Shown here: piece after piece, positions 45,607-54,428 of the stretch
Numbering within the stretch: the stretch's first letter is position 1
How the letters are laid out: each line of letters opens with the position of its first letter
Assembly: GCF_001583695.1 (NCBI RefSeq)
Contig: NZ_LOBC01000010.1
Span: 62,001 to 126,000, forward strand
Length of the DNA: 64,000 bases
DNA from: Bacillus wiedmannii
GTDB lineage: Bacteria > Bacillota > Bacilli > Bacillales > Bacillaceae_G
Reading direction: 5' to 3'
Made by a program: the position numbers and the translations under genes
Notes under the pieces: generated by a model
Databases searched by the model: none
Told to the model about the DNA's origin: nothing
Seen by the model: only the letters and a program-made list of their open reading frames with translations

Positions 45607-46317
45607 CTATCTATTCTTTACTACATTAATCTCATGTACACGTAAAAAAGCAATTAAATGCTCGCACGCTCGTTCACACGCTAACATTTTAAAGATTTTT
45701 TGTTCCTCTTTCGTTTTATCATTTGCTTGATCTGATGCAGCTTTTAAACTGAGAAAAGGTTTGTTATTGATTTGACACACATAAGCAAAAGCTGCCACTT
45801 CTTGATCAACCGCTAATGCTCCATATACAGTATGGAGTAAATATCTCATTTCCGAATTACGAATACGTTGATCTCCAGATAAAAATGTACCATAATGAAT
45901 CGGATCATAAGATCGTATCTTTTTTATTCTTCTTACAAGTGACTTTGTTGTTTCAATAGGTGCTGTCCTACCATTATATAAATTAAAAATATCTTCCCCT
46001 GAACCAGCAGCAGTAACGTCGTGTTGTATTGCATTAAGGGCTACTACAATATGTCCATTTTTCACCTTATTTGATAGACTTCCGCATATTCCTGTCATAA
46101 ACAACTCACCTGGCTGAAACTCACTAATTAATAATTGCACACAACTAGCACAACTTACTTTCCCAACTCCTGTTATTACGGAGATAACTTCCATATTATT
46201 AATATAGTGAAAATGAAATTCCCAAGCTGCTCGTTTTTCAATACGTTCACTTGGATAATATTGATGCAAATACGTAAGTTCTGGTTCCCATGCGGATACG
46301 ATTGCAATACGTTTCAT
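45607..46317 (-). CDS. MTA/SAH nucleosidase-like (phosphorylase superfamily) protein
   Basis: 236 residues from the ATG at 46317 (MKRIAIVSAWEPELTYL), the canonical start of the family. An upstream in-frame ATG at 46347 overlaps the previous stop as ATGA. Purine-nucleoside-phosphorylase fold with VITGVGKVSCASCVQ (phosphate/ribose loop), Glu in VDQEVAAFA, and catalytic Asp in AASDQAND. It likely cleaves adenine from methylthioadenosine, SAH or a related nucleoside, but the sequence is divergent from the main MtnN. Operonic with DUF3885 and NmrA-like genes. Confidence 0.8.
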   Translation of the reverse strand: MKRIAIVSAWEPELTYLHQYYPSERIEKRAAWEFHFHYINNMEVISVITGVGKVSCASCVQLLISEFQPGELFMTGICGSLSNKVKNGHIVVALNAIQHDVTAAGSGEDIFNLYNGRTAPIETTKSLVRRIKKIRSYDPIHYGTFLSGDQRIRNSEMRYLLHTVYGALAVDQEVAAFAYVCQINNKPFLSLKAASDQANDKTKEEQKIFKMLACERACEHLIAFLRVHEINVVKNR

Positions 46318-46343
46318 TACACGCTTCACTTCCCCTATTGTTA

Positions 46344-47018
46344 TCATGTAAATACTTTATCTATACTTTCTCGTTCATAATCTGGAATCCACTCTTTATA
46401 TTTCTCATATAAATTTCGTATTGTTTCTTTATTCTTCGCAATTACTTCACATCCTCTATCATCGTAAATAAACATGATAATATCTTTCGTTACATTTATG
46501 AGAAATACATCTGGATAAGAAATTTCTTTTTTGCGTCCAAAACGAGGATAAAGACCCGGAAAATCTTCATGATTCGCAGCTTGAATAAGCGGTATATACT
46601 TTATATCGCAAGCAAAACATTTTAGTGAAAATTGATATGTACAATATAAATCAGCTTCTTCATCTTCAAATAGAAAAGGTACTGTTTTTTGTTTTATTTG
46701 GAACTTTAAATCCCTCTTTTTAATAAATTTATTATATACATTTATTTTCTGTGAATTTTTCATATTTTCCTTTTTAAATCGATAAACATTTGTTACTAAA
46801 AACACTTCATCTTCTTTTGAAAATATATCTTCAAATAAGTATTTATTATATGTATAAATTTGAGAGAAGTATTCCATATTTACATCGTCGGTTCCTTCTA
46901 CATTTTGATATTTCCCTTTCCCAAAGTTAAAATGTAGATGATTTTTCCACTGAAAGTATATATGTGGTACTAATGTAACCCCAGGGAATGTTTCATTCAT
47001 ATATTCTTTTAATTGCAT
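46344..47018 (-). CDS. DUF3885-like protein
   Basis: 224 residues, ATG behind AAAGGAA. Contains the conserved C-terminal block of DUF3885 proteins: DVFLINVTKDIIMFIYDDR followed by GCEVI. N-terminal MQLKEYMNETFPGVTL. Function of the family is unknown; members often occur in small clusters of stress or immunity-like genes. Stop overlaps a potential start of the nucleosidase gene (ATGA). Confidence 0.75.
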   Translation of the reverse strand: MQLKEYMNETFPGVTLVPHIYFQWKNHLHFNFGKGKYQNVEGTDDVNMEYFSQIYTYNKYLFEDIFSKEDEVFLVTNVYRFKKENMKNSQKINVYNKFIKKRDLKFQIKQKTVPFLFEDEEADLYCTYQFSLKCFACDIKYIPLIQAANHEDFPGLYPRFGRKKEISYPDVFLINVTKDIIMFIYDDRGCEVIAKNKETIRNLYEKYKEWIPDYERESIDKVFT

Positions 47019-47031
47019 TCTTAATTCCTTT

Positions 47032-47640
47032 CTACTCTACAATTTCTTTTAACTGCCAATATGCTTCTTCTAGCCATGGATGTATAACTTTCAACGTGTC
47101 TTTTCTATCCCACAAATATGAAATATATGCAAAAGCAGCATGTTCTAAAGATTTTTCTAATTCTTTTTTTACTTCTACTAAATATGGTGGTGCTCCATTT
47201 TAATCCCATTCTATTTTATCAGCAACAAATAACACTAAATCCATTTTCGTTGCATGTTTACGTAGTGTAGTATGGCAGCAAATAACATTTAAGATTTCTT
47301 CATCATCCACTTTAAATATTTCTTTTGCAATTACTCTCAATAACTTTTGATGAATAATCATTGGAAATTCTCGTTCTTCTTGTAATATCTCTATTCCAAA
47401 TTGTTCAGCAACTGCAACCCGATCTTCATTTGGAAAGATTGCACTAATATCATGTAAATATCCTGCAATCGCTGACTTTTCTTCATTTACATGATACGTA
47501 CTCGCAATTTTACGGGCTTCTTTTGCCACCCGAATTGAATGTTTATAAGTAAGTTCTTTATTGTATTTTAATAGAAACGATTTTATATCATTTTCAATTT
47601 TTCCAGTTGGAGTAAATGAATATATATCCATATATAACAT
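47032..47640 (-). pseudogene. HD-domain phosphohydrolase (YqeK-like) with premature stop
   Basis: The frame from 47640 gives an HD domain: YKHSIRVAKEARKIA, then AGYLHDISAIFP, with the metal-binding His and HD pair. It stops with TAA at 47200-47202 after ADKIEWD. The same frame stays open after the stop (NGAPPYLVEVKKELEKSLEH … WLEEAYWQLKEIVE) to a second stop at 47032, 13 bases before the next gene. A CAA to TAA change is the likely lesion. The truncated protein keeps the HD residues, so partial activity cannot be excluded. YqeK-type enzymes hydrolyse Ap4A. Confidence 0.75.
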
Positions 47641-47832
47641 CTCAAGTCACCTTTCTTCCTAACATTCAATATAACGCTGTATTTAAATATCCTTTTTATT
47701 TGTATTCGTTATGAATGTTTTAATCCCTTTTTTATACGTTACATGAAATTTTATGGCGAATCATTGCTACAAAATACATAAATGTTTGATATTATAGTAA
47801 TGTTAATGATTTGTTAGGAAAGGAACTACATA

Positions 47833-48528
47833 ATGAATAAAAACATATTAATTATTGATGATGATAAAGATATTGTTGAGTTACTTGCTGTTTATTTGCG
47901 AAATGAAGGCTATAACATTTATAAAGCATATGATGGAGATGAGGCATTGCAAATGATTTCTACATATGAAGTTGATCTTATGATTTTGGATATTATGATG
48001 CCAAAGCGAAATGGATTAGAAGTTTGCCAGGAAGTTCGTGAGAATAATACTGTACCTATTCTTATGCTGAGTGCAAAAGCAGAAGATATGGATAAAATAT
48101 TAGGTCTTATGACAGGTGCAGATGATTATATGATTAAGCCATTCAATCCATTAGAATTAGTAGCTAGAGTGAAAGCTTTGTTACGAAGATCATCTTTCCA
48201 AAATGCCACTTCCTCCAAAAATGAAGATGGTATTATTCGTATTCGTTCTGCTGAAATACACAAACATAATCATACTGTTAAAGTAAATGGAGAATATATT
48301 AAACTTACATCTATTGAATTTGATATTTTATATTTACTTGCGAGTAATACCGGAAGAGTATTTAGTTCCGAAGAAATTTTTGAACGCGTTTGGAATGAAG
48401 ATGGTTATGGTTCAAATAAAACTGTAATGGTTCACATTAGTAATTTACGAGATAAACTTGAAACAGGAATGAATGGAGAGAAGTTTATTCATACTGTTTG
48501 GGGAGTAGGCTATAAAATTGAGAAATGA
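47833..48528 (+). CDS. VanR-like OmpR-family response regulator
   Basis: 231 residues. Receiver domain with DDD (9-11), phosphorylation Asp53 (DLMILDIMMPK) and Lys in MIKPFNP. C-terminal winged helix with LTSIEFDILYLLASNTGRVFSSEEIF and HISNLRDKLE. GGAAAGGAAC precedes the ATG. The stop overlaps the kinase start. Resembles VanR-type regulators in the cell envelope group. No vanHAX genes are present, so glycopeptide resistance should not be inferred. Confidence 0.9.
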   Translation: MNKNILIIDDDKDIVELLAVYLRNEGYNIYKAYDGDEALQMISTYEVDLMILDIMMPKRNGLEVCQEVRENNTVPILMLSAKAEDMDKILGLMTGADDYMIKPFNPLELVARVKALLRRSSFQNATSSKNEDGIIRIRSAEIHKHNHTVKVNGEYIKLTSIEFDILYLLASNTGRVFSSEEIFERVWNEDGYGSNKTVMVHISNLRDKLETGMNGEKFIHTVWGVGYKIEK

Positions 48529-49675
48529 AGCATTTGATATATTAAAAGATATCCCAAAATGGAAGTTAATTTTTTGGTTCATGTTAGCTATCACACTTAC
48601 TCCTATTACTGAATTAATTATATATCGCCTCGTTACAAGTGTAATTGAAAGTTCACTTACGTTAAGCGAGCTTGGAAAAGAATTCATTCGAATTTTTGGA
48701 TATGAAAAATATAAAGGAATAAAGGAATCTCTATGGATGATGATTGTATCTTATTTGTTTTTATTTTCTATTTTCTCATCCTACCTATACATTTTTTATC
48801 GTCATGAAAGAAAGATTTATTATGAAACTTGTATTAAAAAAATGATAGAAGAGATTCGTTATATTGCAAATGGAAACTTCAATCATAAAGTCTCTATCGT
48901 AAACCATAATTATCTGGAAGAGTTAGCAAGCGGGGTTAATCACATTGTTGAACAATTGAAAGTTTCGATTGATGAAGAAAGACAGGCGGAACAAGCAAAA
49001 AGTGAACTTATTACAAATGTATCGCATGATTTACGTACTCCTCTTACCTCTATAGTTGGATACGTAAATTTAATCCACCATGATAATTATAGAGATGAAG
49101 TGGAATTACGCCATTATATACAAGTCATTTACGATAAAGTAACCCGTCTTAACGCATTAATGAATGATTTGTTTGAATATACACGTGTTCAAAATAAAGA
49201 GTTAAGTTTATATTCTGTTCCCATTGATATTGTAGAGCTACTGGGGCAATTAACTGTTCAATTCCGCATACAAGTTCAAGAAGCTAATATAGAATGTCGA
49301 CCTTCTTTCCCATCTCAAAAACTCATGGTATTAGCTGATGGAGACAAATTAGTACGAGTGTTTGAAAATCTTATTATAAATGCTATCGCTTATGGAAACG
49401 ATGGTGGATATATCGACCTTGCTGCCTATGAAAGTAATAATATGATTAATATAGATATAACAAATTACGGCCAACCTATTCCTAGTACGGATTTACCTCA
49501 TATTTTTGAACGTTTTTATCGCGTTGAAAAATCTCGCTCTACGAACACTGGTGGATCTGGACTCGGATTGGCAATTGCAAAAAGTATTGTGGAATTGCAT
49601 AAAGGAACAATTGAAGTATATAGTGATGATAAAAAAACAACTTTCACTGTAAAACTACAACCATATAAATGTTAA
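48518..49675 (+). CDS. VanS-like sensor histidine kinase
   Basis: 385 residues; TTG start overlapping the regulator's stop, with GGGGAGTAGG ten bases before. Two membrane helices (about 13-35 and 72-92) flank a short external loop. HAMP, then DHp with phospho-His in NVSHDLRTPLTS near residue 170, and ATPase domain with N-box VFENLIINAIAYG and GGSGLGLAIAKS. Partner of the preceding regulator. A strong terminator separates it from the carboxypeptidase-like gene, which is likely a regulatory target. Confidence 0.9.
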   Translation: MRNEAFDILKDIPKWKLIFWFMLAITLTPITELIIYRLVTSVIESSLTLSELGKEFIRIFGYEKYKGIKESLWMMIVSYLFLFSIFSSYLYIFYRHERKIYYETCIKKMIEEIRYIANGNFNHKVSIVNHNYLEELASGVNHIVEQLKVSIDEERQAEQAKSELITNVSHDLRTPLTSIVGYVNLIHHDNYRDEVELRHYIQVIYDKVTRLNALMNDLFEYTRVQNKELSLYSVPIDIVELLGQLTVQFRIQVQEANIECRPSFPSQKLMVLADGDKLVRVFENLIINAIAYGNDGGYIDLAAYESNNMINIDITNYGQPIPSTDLPHIFERFYRVEKSRSTNTGGSGLGLAIAKSIVELHKGTIEVYSDDKKTTFTVKLQPYKC

Positions 49676-49689
49676 TACAACTTAATTTT

Positions 49690-49724
49690 AGGTCCAATTT
49701 CTTACCATATAAGAAATTGGACCT
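49690..49724 (+). terminator. Terminator of the two-component system
   Basis: Perfect 15-base arms AGGTCCAATTTCTTA / TAAGAAATTGGACCT followed by TTTTATTTT. Confidence 0.9.
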
Positions 49725-49856
49725 TTTATTTTCCATTAAACTCCAAAATTTAATAATCCTTTATAATTCTTTAGAAATTCTTTACCTTTTCTTTCTTCCT
49801 AATTAAGCATTCCTTTTTACAATAGTATTATTGATGTCATAGTAGGAGGATCGCTT

Positions 49857-50873
49857 ATGCAATTCTTGAAAAAGTTCACAATTTTATTCTTATCTTTTGT
49901 TATTACAGCACTTATCGTTTTATATTTTTACCTCTATGTAAATGGTCCAATTATTCAAGCTAAATCAGCTATTTTAATAGATGCTAATTCAGGTGAAGTT
50001 GTTTATAAAAAAAATGAAGAAACTCCTATACAATCAGCTACTTTATCTAAATTAATGACAGAGTATATCACCATGGAACAACTGAATGAAGGAAAAATAC
50101 AGTTAGATGAATTAGTAAAAATAAGTAACGAAGTTTTCCGAGCAGAAACGAGTCCTATACAAGTAACTTCGAAAGATAAAACGACAGTTCGTGATTTACT
50201 TCATGCATTGTTTTTGACAGGGAATAATCGTTCCGCACTTGCCCTTGCAGAACACATTGCTGGAAACGAAGATAACTTTACACTTTTAATGAATGAGAAA
50301 GCAAAACAACTAAAGTTATCACAACCATCCCCGTTTCTAAATGCTACTGGAATGAATAACGATACAAATAAACAATCAACTACAACAGCTATAGACGTAG
50401 CTAAACTAGCGACACAATTAGTAAAAGACTTTCCAGATGTATTGAATGTTACGAAACTAACCTCTTACCAATTTACCTTCAAAGACTCAAAAGTTTTCAA
50501 CACAAATAAAATGATTTATTCTCTTAATAAAAACATTAAACTCCAAGGTGTTGACGGCTTACAAACTAGTTTTTCAACTAATGGTAATTATAGTTTTGTC
50601 AGTACAGCAAAACGAGGAGATACTAGACTTATTTCCGTAATATTAGACTCCAATGAAGAAAACAGTACTTTTATTGAAACAAAAAAGTTACTACAGTACG
50701 GTTTTGATCCTTCCTCGTACTCTGCACTCCAAGCTTTTAAAGATGCTGTTACATCTTGGACAGTTTTGCTTCAGTTTAAAAATTTAATCATACAAACATT
50801 GTTGATTTTCTTCATTATTACCTTTTTAATGTTTTTACATATACGTCAGAAAAAATCCGAGGATTTCAACTAG
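49857..50873 (+). CDS. D-Ala-D-Ala carboxypeptidase (S11) homologue with altered active-site motifs
   Basis: 338 residues. N-terminal anchor (8-30), a DacA/DacF-like domain (KSAILIDANSGEVVY …) and a C-terminal membrane helix (about 311-331). In the family the motifs are SxxK, SxN and KTG. Here the aligned residues are T62-L-S-K65, T121-G-N123 and Q236-T-S238, so the nucleophile is Thr and the KTG Lys and Gly are gone. It may be a pseudoenzyme or have changed activity. Both termini are membrane-spanning, unusual for DacA types. GGAGGAT site precedes the ATG. It is likely controlled by the VanRS-like system. Confidence 0.82.
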   Translation: MQFLKKFTILFLSFVITALIVLYFYLYVNGPIIQAKSAILIDANSGEVVYKKNEETPIQSATLSKLMTEYITMEQLNEGKIQLDELVKISNEVFRAETSPIQVTSKDKTTVRDLLHALFLTGNNRSALALAEHIAGNEDNFTLLMNEKAKQLKLSQPSPFLNATGMNNDTNKQSTTTAIDVAKLATQLVKDFPDVLNVTKLTSYQFTFKDSKVFNTNKMIYSLNKNIKLQGVDGLQTSFSTNGNYSFVSTAKRGDTRLISVILDSNEENSTFIETKKLLQYGFDPSSYSALQAFKDAVTSWTVLLQFKNLIIQTLLIFFIITFLMFLHIRQKKSEDFN

Positions 50874-50892
50874 GAAATCTTCTTATATATAA

Positions 50893-50925
50893 AAACCGGC
50901 TTGTATTTACAGTGCAAGCCGGTTT
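50893..50925. terminator. Bidirectional terminator
   Basis: Perfect AAACCGGCTTG / CAAGCCGGTTT stem between the carboxypeptidase-like gene and the converging DinB gene. Confidence 0.9.
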
Positions 50926-50931
50926 CTAAAT

Positions 50932-51390
50932 CTATAGTCCTCTTCCAATTAAATTAGCTGAAACAGGCTGAAGATTTAGCTCTCTCGCCCATATAGATAG
51001 CTGACCAATGTGATGAATTTCATGTACAATTACATGCCTTAACACTTCACCGTATGTATATGTTTTATCTGTCCACGAAGCTTTTAATATCTTACATTCT
51101 AGGCTAGATGACCACAACTGTAAAAAATCTTCTAATTCTCGTTTATATAAATCAGATAACGCTTTCACTTTTTGGATTGATTGATAATCTTTAAACTGCG
51201 GTTCATTATCTTCTTTTCCTTGAAGCGCACTAATCCAGCTGTATTCAACATCGACAATATGGAATAATGTTTCTAAAATACTTCCTACACCACCTACACG
51301 CTTGCGGAGCAATTCTTCCTCTGAAAGTTGTTCACACCACTTAAACCAATCATCTCTTACTTGCCAATTGTATTGAAATAAAGTGTACAT
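50932..51390 (-). CDS. DinB-family putative metal-dependent hydrolase
   Basis: 152 residues from the ATG at 51390, with GGGGAGAG in front. The four-helix DinB pattern is clear: LFQYNWQVRDDW, ETLFHIVDVEYSW with metal-ligand His, and VLRHVIVHEIHHIGQLSIWA with the HxxxH pair. The fold includes bacillithiol-linked transferases. Fourth gene of a minus-strand unit beginning near 53252, 13 bases after the hydrolase stop. Confidence 0.85.
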   Translation of the reverse strand: MYTLFQYNWQVRDDWFKWCEQLSEEELLRKRVGGVGSILETLFHIVDVEYSWISALQGKEDNEPQFKDYQSIQKVKALSDLYKRELEDFLQLWSSSLECKILKASWTDKTYTYGEVLRHVIVHEIHHIGQLSIWARELNLQPVSANLIGRGL

Positions 51391-51403
51391 ATTTATCTCT
51401 CCC

Positions 51404-52132
51404 CTACCCAATAATCCACTTAACCGCATCTATTACATAATACGGCTCATCTTTTTGAATATAGTGACCGCTTTGTGTTGCAATTACAAATTTATTATTG
51501 CTTGATAATCGTAATAATTCTTCTTGCAATTGCAACCATTTCATTTGTTCATCTGGCGAATAAAAAGCTTTTTTACCCGCAGCTAACACGACAAGTGGAA
51601 TATCATTCATTGATTTACAACATCTATCTACTTCACTTAAACTAAATGTAAACTCTTCATATGAACTTTCATATACAAACTGTTTATAGTAAGCTTCTTG
51701 AAATTCATTAGACATGATTGGCAGAAAATCTTCTTTATAATTTTCTGGTGTCGAATCCGCCAAAACGATTCCCAACATATCTTCGGGATAAAAAGTCGCA
51801 AATAAACGTGCATTTATACCACCAAAAGAATGTCCTACAAAAATATAAGGTGGTTTCAATTGTAATTGCTCTAAGCAACTTCTTAAATCTTTTACCATTT
51901 CAGAACTAATACGTCTCTTGGAACTCTTCCCACTTTTCCCTAATCCCGCTCGATCATATGAAAGTACCGTCCCATATTCCGTCAACTCTTCAGCAATATG
52001 ATCCCATGTCTTTGAATAATCGCCATAACCTGCTTCCATTATAATAACAGGTTGCAACTGCTTTCCTTGGAATACTTTTGAATACATTTTAAAATCATCA
52101 ACTTGTACATATTCCTCTATACATTTAACCAT
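51404..52132 (-). CDS. Alpha/beta hydrolase
   Basis: 242 residues. Nucleophile elbow VGHSFGG with Ser102, Asp in VLADSTPEN or the later VVLAAGKK region, and C-terminal His in SGHYIQKDEPY. Oxyanion region MEAGYGDYSKTW. Substrate unknown. It overlaps the 3' end of the kinase gene by eight bases, indicating translational coupling. Confidence 0.87.
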   Translation of the reverse strand: MVKCIEEYVQVDDFKMYSKVFQGKQLQPVIIMEAGYGDYSKTWDHIAEELTEYGTVLSYDRAGLGKSGKSSKRRISSEMVKDLRSCLEQLQLKPPYIFVGHSFGGINARLFATFYPEDMLGIVLADSTPENYKEDFLPIMSNEFQEAYYKQFVYESSYEEFTFSLSEVDRCCKSMNDIPLVVLAAGKKAFYSPDEQMKWLQLQEELLRLSSNNKFVIATQSGHYIQKDEPYYVIDAVKWIIG

Positions 52133-52685
52133 TGACGATTACTTCTCTCCGATTAAGTGACTCTAAAATTTGATTAATTATTTCATCGACAGATAAAGAT
52201 CCATCCAAAACAATATCTGAATTTGGCTTTACGGTATGAAGTGCCTCTAAATAAGCTTTTCTAGCATATGTTATATAGTGCTTTAAATCATTTTGTATTT
52301 CACTCATTGTATCTTCCTTAAAATCTCGCAAAATTCTTCTAGCCATCGCAATATCTAAAGGTGTGTCGATAAATATGGTTACATCAATGAATTGCCGCAT
52401 TTCACTATTTAGGTATGCAAAAGGATAATCTACAATAATATAATCTAGATAACTATTTTGTAACAGATGCTGAATATCCTTAATTAATGGTGTGAGTACC
52501 CATTCATCATAATTTGCTCCATCATCAATCCATTTACAAATATCAGCAGGACAATTATCAAAGTTATAACTATCAAAATATAGTGCTTTTGAATTCATTA
52601 ACTTGTGAGTTAAACTTTCTGTAACAGTAGTTTTACCTCCTCCTGAAACAGCTGCAACTGAAATTACTTTAGTATTTTTATTCAT
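52125..52685 (-). CDS. P-loop uridine kinase-like protein
   Basis: 186 residues from the ATG at 52685 (GGTGGGAAG in front). Walker A AAVSGGGKTT (12-21), YIIVDYPFAYLN as Walker B, LID-like RRILRDFKED. It belongs to the small nucleoside/adenylate kinase-like group with unassigned phosphate acceptor. Upstream gene is a GNAT acetyltransferase, downstream overlaps the alpha/beta hydrolase, all in one direction. Confidence 0.82.
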   Translation of the reverse strand: MNKNTKVISVAAVSGGGKTTVTESLTHKLMNSKALYFDSYNFDNCPADICKWIDDGANYDEWVLTPLIKDIQHLLQNSYLDYIIVDYPFAYLNSEMRQFIDVTIFIDTPLDIAMARRILRDFKEDTMSEIQNDLKHYITYARKAYLEALHTVKPNSDIVLDGSLSVDEIINQILESLNRREVIVNG

Positions 52686-52736
52686 AACTTCCCACCATAC
52701 CCCTTTTAATTGACATAACATAATTATAAAAAACTA

Positions 52737-53252
52737 TTATTTTTTATCACTCCATTCATATTCTAACATACTCATTTCCCATAAATTCCAATATGTTTCT
52801 CCTACTTTTTTGGATTCTCTTAATAAACCTTCTTTTACAAATCCTACTTTTTCATAACATGAGATGGCCGACGTATTAAAATCATAAACACCTAGAGTTA
52901 CTCTATGTAGTTTTAATTCTTCAAATGCAATTTGTAATACTGCTTTCATCATATGTTTCCCTATAGAACGCCCTCGCATTTTCGTATCACCAACTAACAC
53001 TTTTCCAATTCTTGCAGATTTATTTATATTGTCAATTTGCCCAAGTGAAATATGACCAATTACTTTTCTAGTCTCTTCATCTATTACTTTAAATGCAAGC
53101 GTATTTTTGCTTTCAATATATTTTTCTAATTGTTGTTCATGTAAAGGGTATGTAAATACATTTCCTGACCACTGTATTAAAAATTCTTCGCAATCAATCC
53201 AATTTATTAATTGTTTGAAATCAGTTCTTGTAAATTGTTTCAGCTTGATCAC
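52737..53252 (-). CDS. GNAT N-acetyltransferase (RimJ/RimL-like)
   Basis: About 171 residues. I prefer the GTG at 53252 because AAAGGAG lies seven bases before it; the ATG at 53258 is too close to the site. The GNAT core is GKVLVGDTKMRGRSIGKHMM for acetyl-CoA binding and HRVTLGVYDFNTSAISCYEKVGF near the C-terminus. It acetylates an unknown amine, possibly a protein N-terminus. First gene of the four-gene unit. Confidence 0.85.
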   Translation of the reverse strand: MIKLKQFTRTDFKQLINWIDCEEFLIQWSGNVFTYPLHEQQLEKYIESKNTLAFKVIDEETRKVIGHISLGQIDNINKSARIGKVLVGDTKMRGRSIGKHMMKAVLQIAFEELKLHRVTLGVYDFNTSAISCYEKVGFVKEGLLRESKKVGETYWNLWEMSMLEYEWSDKK

Positions 53253-53377
53253 TCTCATTCTCCTTTCACACAACCTTTTATACACCTTCAAATTTATTTC
53301 TATATGAAAAATATATTCCCTTTTAAACAAAATAAAAAGCCATTCATAAGAATGGCTTTGCAATCAATAAAGCATAA

Positions 53378-53734
53378 TTACTCTTTATTTGCTACGTCAA
53401 CACCGTTAAAATCAAACTCATCAGCAACAGTTGTAGCAGGTGGTAAAATCGCTTCAATTTTACAAAGAGATATAATTGCTGCAACTGAACCAGGAATAGC
53501 AGCCAGCTTAACAACATCGCAAGTTACAGAAGAAACAGTACCTATATAAGTACGTCCTTCAGTGTTAATTCGCACTGTTTTATTAATTAATTTTTTAAGT
53601 TCGTCTCTAATTCCTTGTACACAAGAGCTGTCACATTTCTCATGCTGTTCTTTTTTACACTCTTCAAAAACATCCCAACAATCATCATGTTTACACGTAC
53701 ATTTTTTTCTACAATTATTAAATCGAGAACCCAA
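53378..53734 (-). CDS. Cys-rich protein with small beta-barrel-like domain, possibly spore coat
   Basis: 118 residues with a TTG start behind GGGGGTGAGG. Residues about 9-38 carry eight Cys (CRKKCTCKHDDCW … CDSSCVQG). The C-terminal half (INTEGRTYIGTVSSVTCDVV and ISLCKIEAILPP) looks like the short LSm-like folds found in Bacillus spore-coat proteins. The spore link is inference from composition and from nearby exosporium-type genes. Confidence 0.55.
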   Translation of the reverse strand: MGSRFNNCRKKCTCKHDDCWDVFEECKKEQHEKCDSSCVQGIRDELKKLINKTVRINTEGRTYIGTVSSVTCDVVKLAAIPGSVAAIISLCKIEAILPPATTVADEFDFNGVDVANKE

Positions 53735-53963
53735 ATCCTCACCCCCTAATCCTTTCTATTAGTAAAGTATGTCCAATAGCTTAAAAGTGTACGAGACAAA
53801 AGCATAGAAACAAAAAAACAAACACTTGTACTAAACCTTTTTATATATATTAAAAACGAATATACTACTGTATGAATACACAATTCAAATACTCCAAATA
53901 TGTAGCATTATTAGTATAAACGTGCTTTCAACGACAATAACATTCTTTTCTTTATTAATAACA

Positions 53964-53994
53964 AAACGGACCTCTAACAATTAAAGGCCTGTTT
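53964..53994. terminator. Hairpin, probable terminator
   Basis: AAACGGACCT / AGGCCTGTTT with one mismatch and one G-T pair; on the minus strand TTTTG follows. It lies past the stop of the decayed gene tail at 54106. The rest of 53735-54105 shows no gene. Confidence 0.5.
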
Positions 53995-54105
53995 AATGAT
54001 TGGACTTGGATTTAATTCTGCTGAATTTAAAATTTAGACAGACCCTTTCTCAAAAAAATTTTTTATTAATAAGCTGACTTTTTAAAGAATCTCCAGCTAT
54101 TCCTA

Positions 54106-54190
54106 TTACTTCACATATACATAGACTTTGTTTGCAGTAATATAGTATATTTTTCCTTTGCTGTTTTGAAGTATACATTCAGAAAAACAT
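54106..54190 (-). pseudogene. Decayed gene tail (copy A)
   Basis: The minus-strand frame ends QNSKGKIYYITANKVYVYVK and stops at 54106-54108. It is too short to be a gene on its own. The same ending occurs, further damaged, at 54900. The plus-strand sequence on the 3' side (AAGCTGACT) is also shared, so both are remains of one gene family, which I do not recognise. Confidence 0.45.
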
Positions 54191-54428
54191 ACTCCAAAAT
54201 AAGATATTATTTATAATCAGAACGTTTTCTTCACCAAGTGTTTATTAATCAATCTCATAACCAGTAGTTCTCTCCACTATTTTGTAAAATTTAGCATAGT
54301 TTGTATGGATTCTATATCTAGTAGAAAGCACTCTATCATTTAAAGGGAAAATAATAGGTGAATAAACAAGCCATTTTTTTACTAAAACATAGAATAATAG
54401 TAATCCTATTGAAGGGAGGTATAAAAGA

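Noticed and set aside
47833-50873. Vancomycin resistance operon
   Set aside because: VanRS-like regulators are present but no vanH, vanA or vanX homologue, and the carboxypeptidase motifs are altered.
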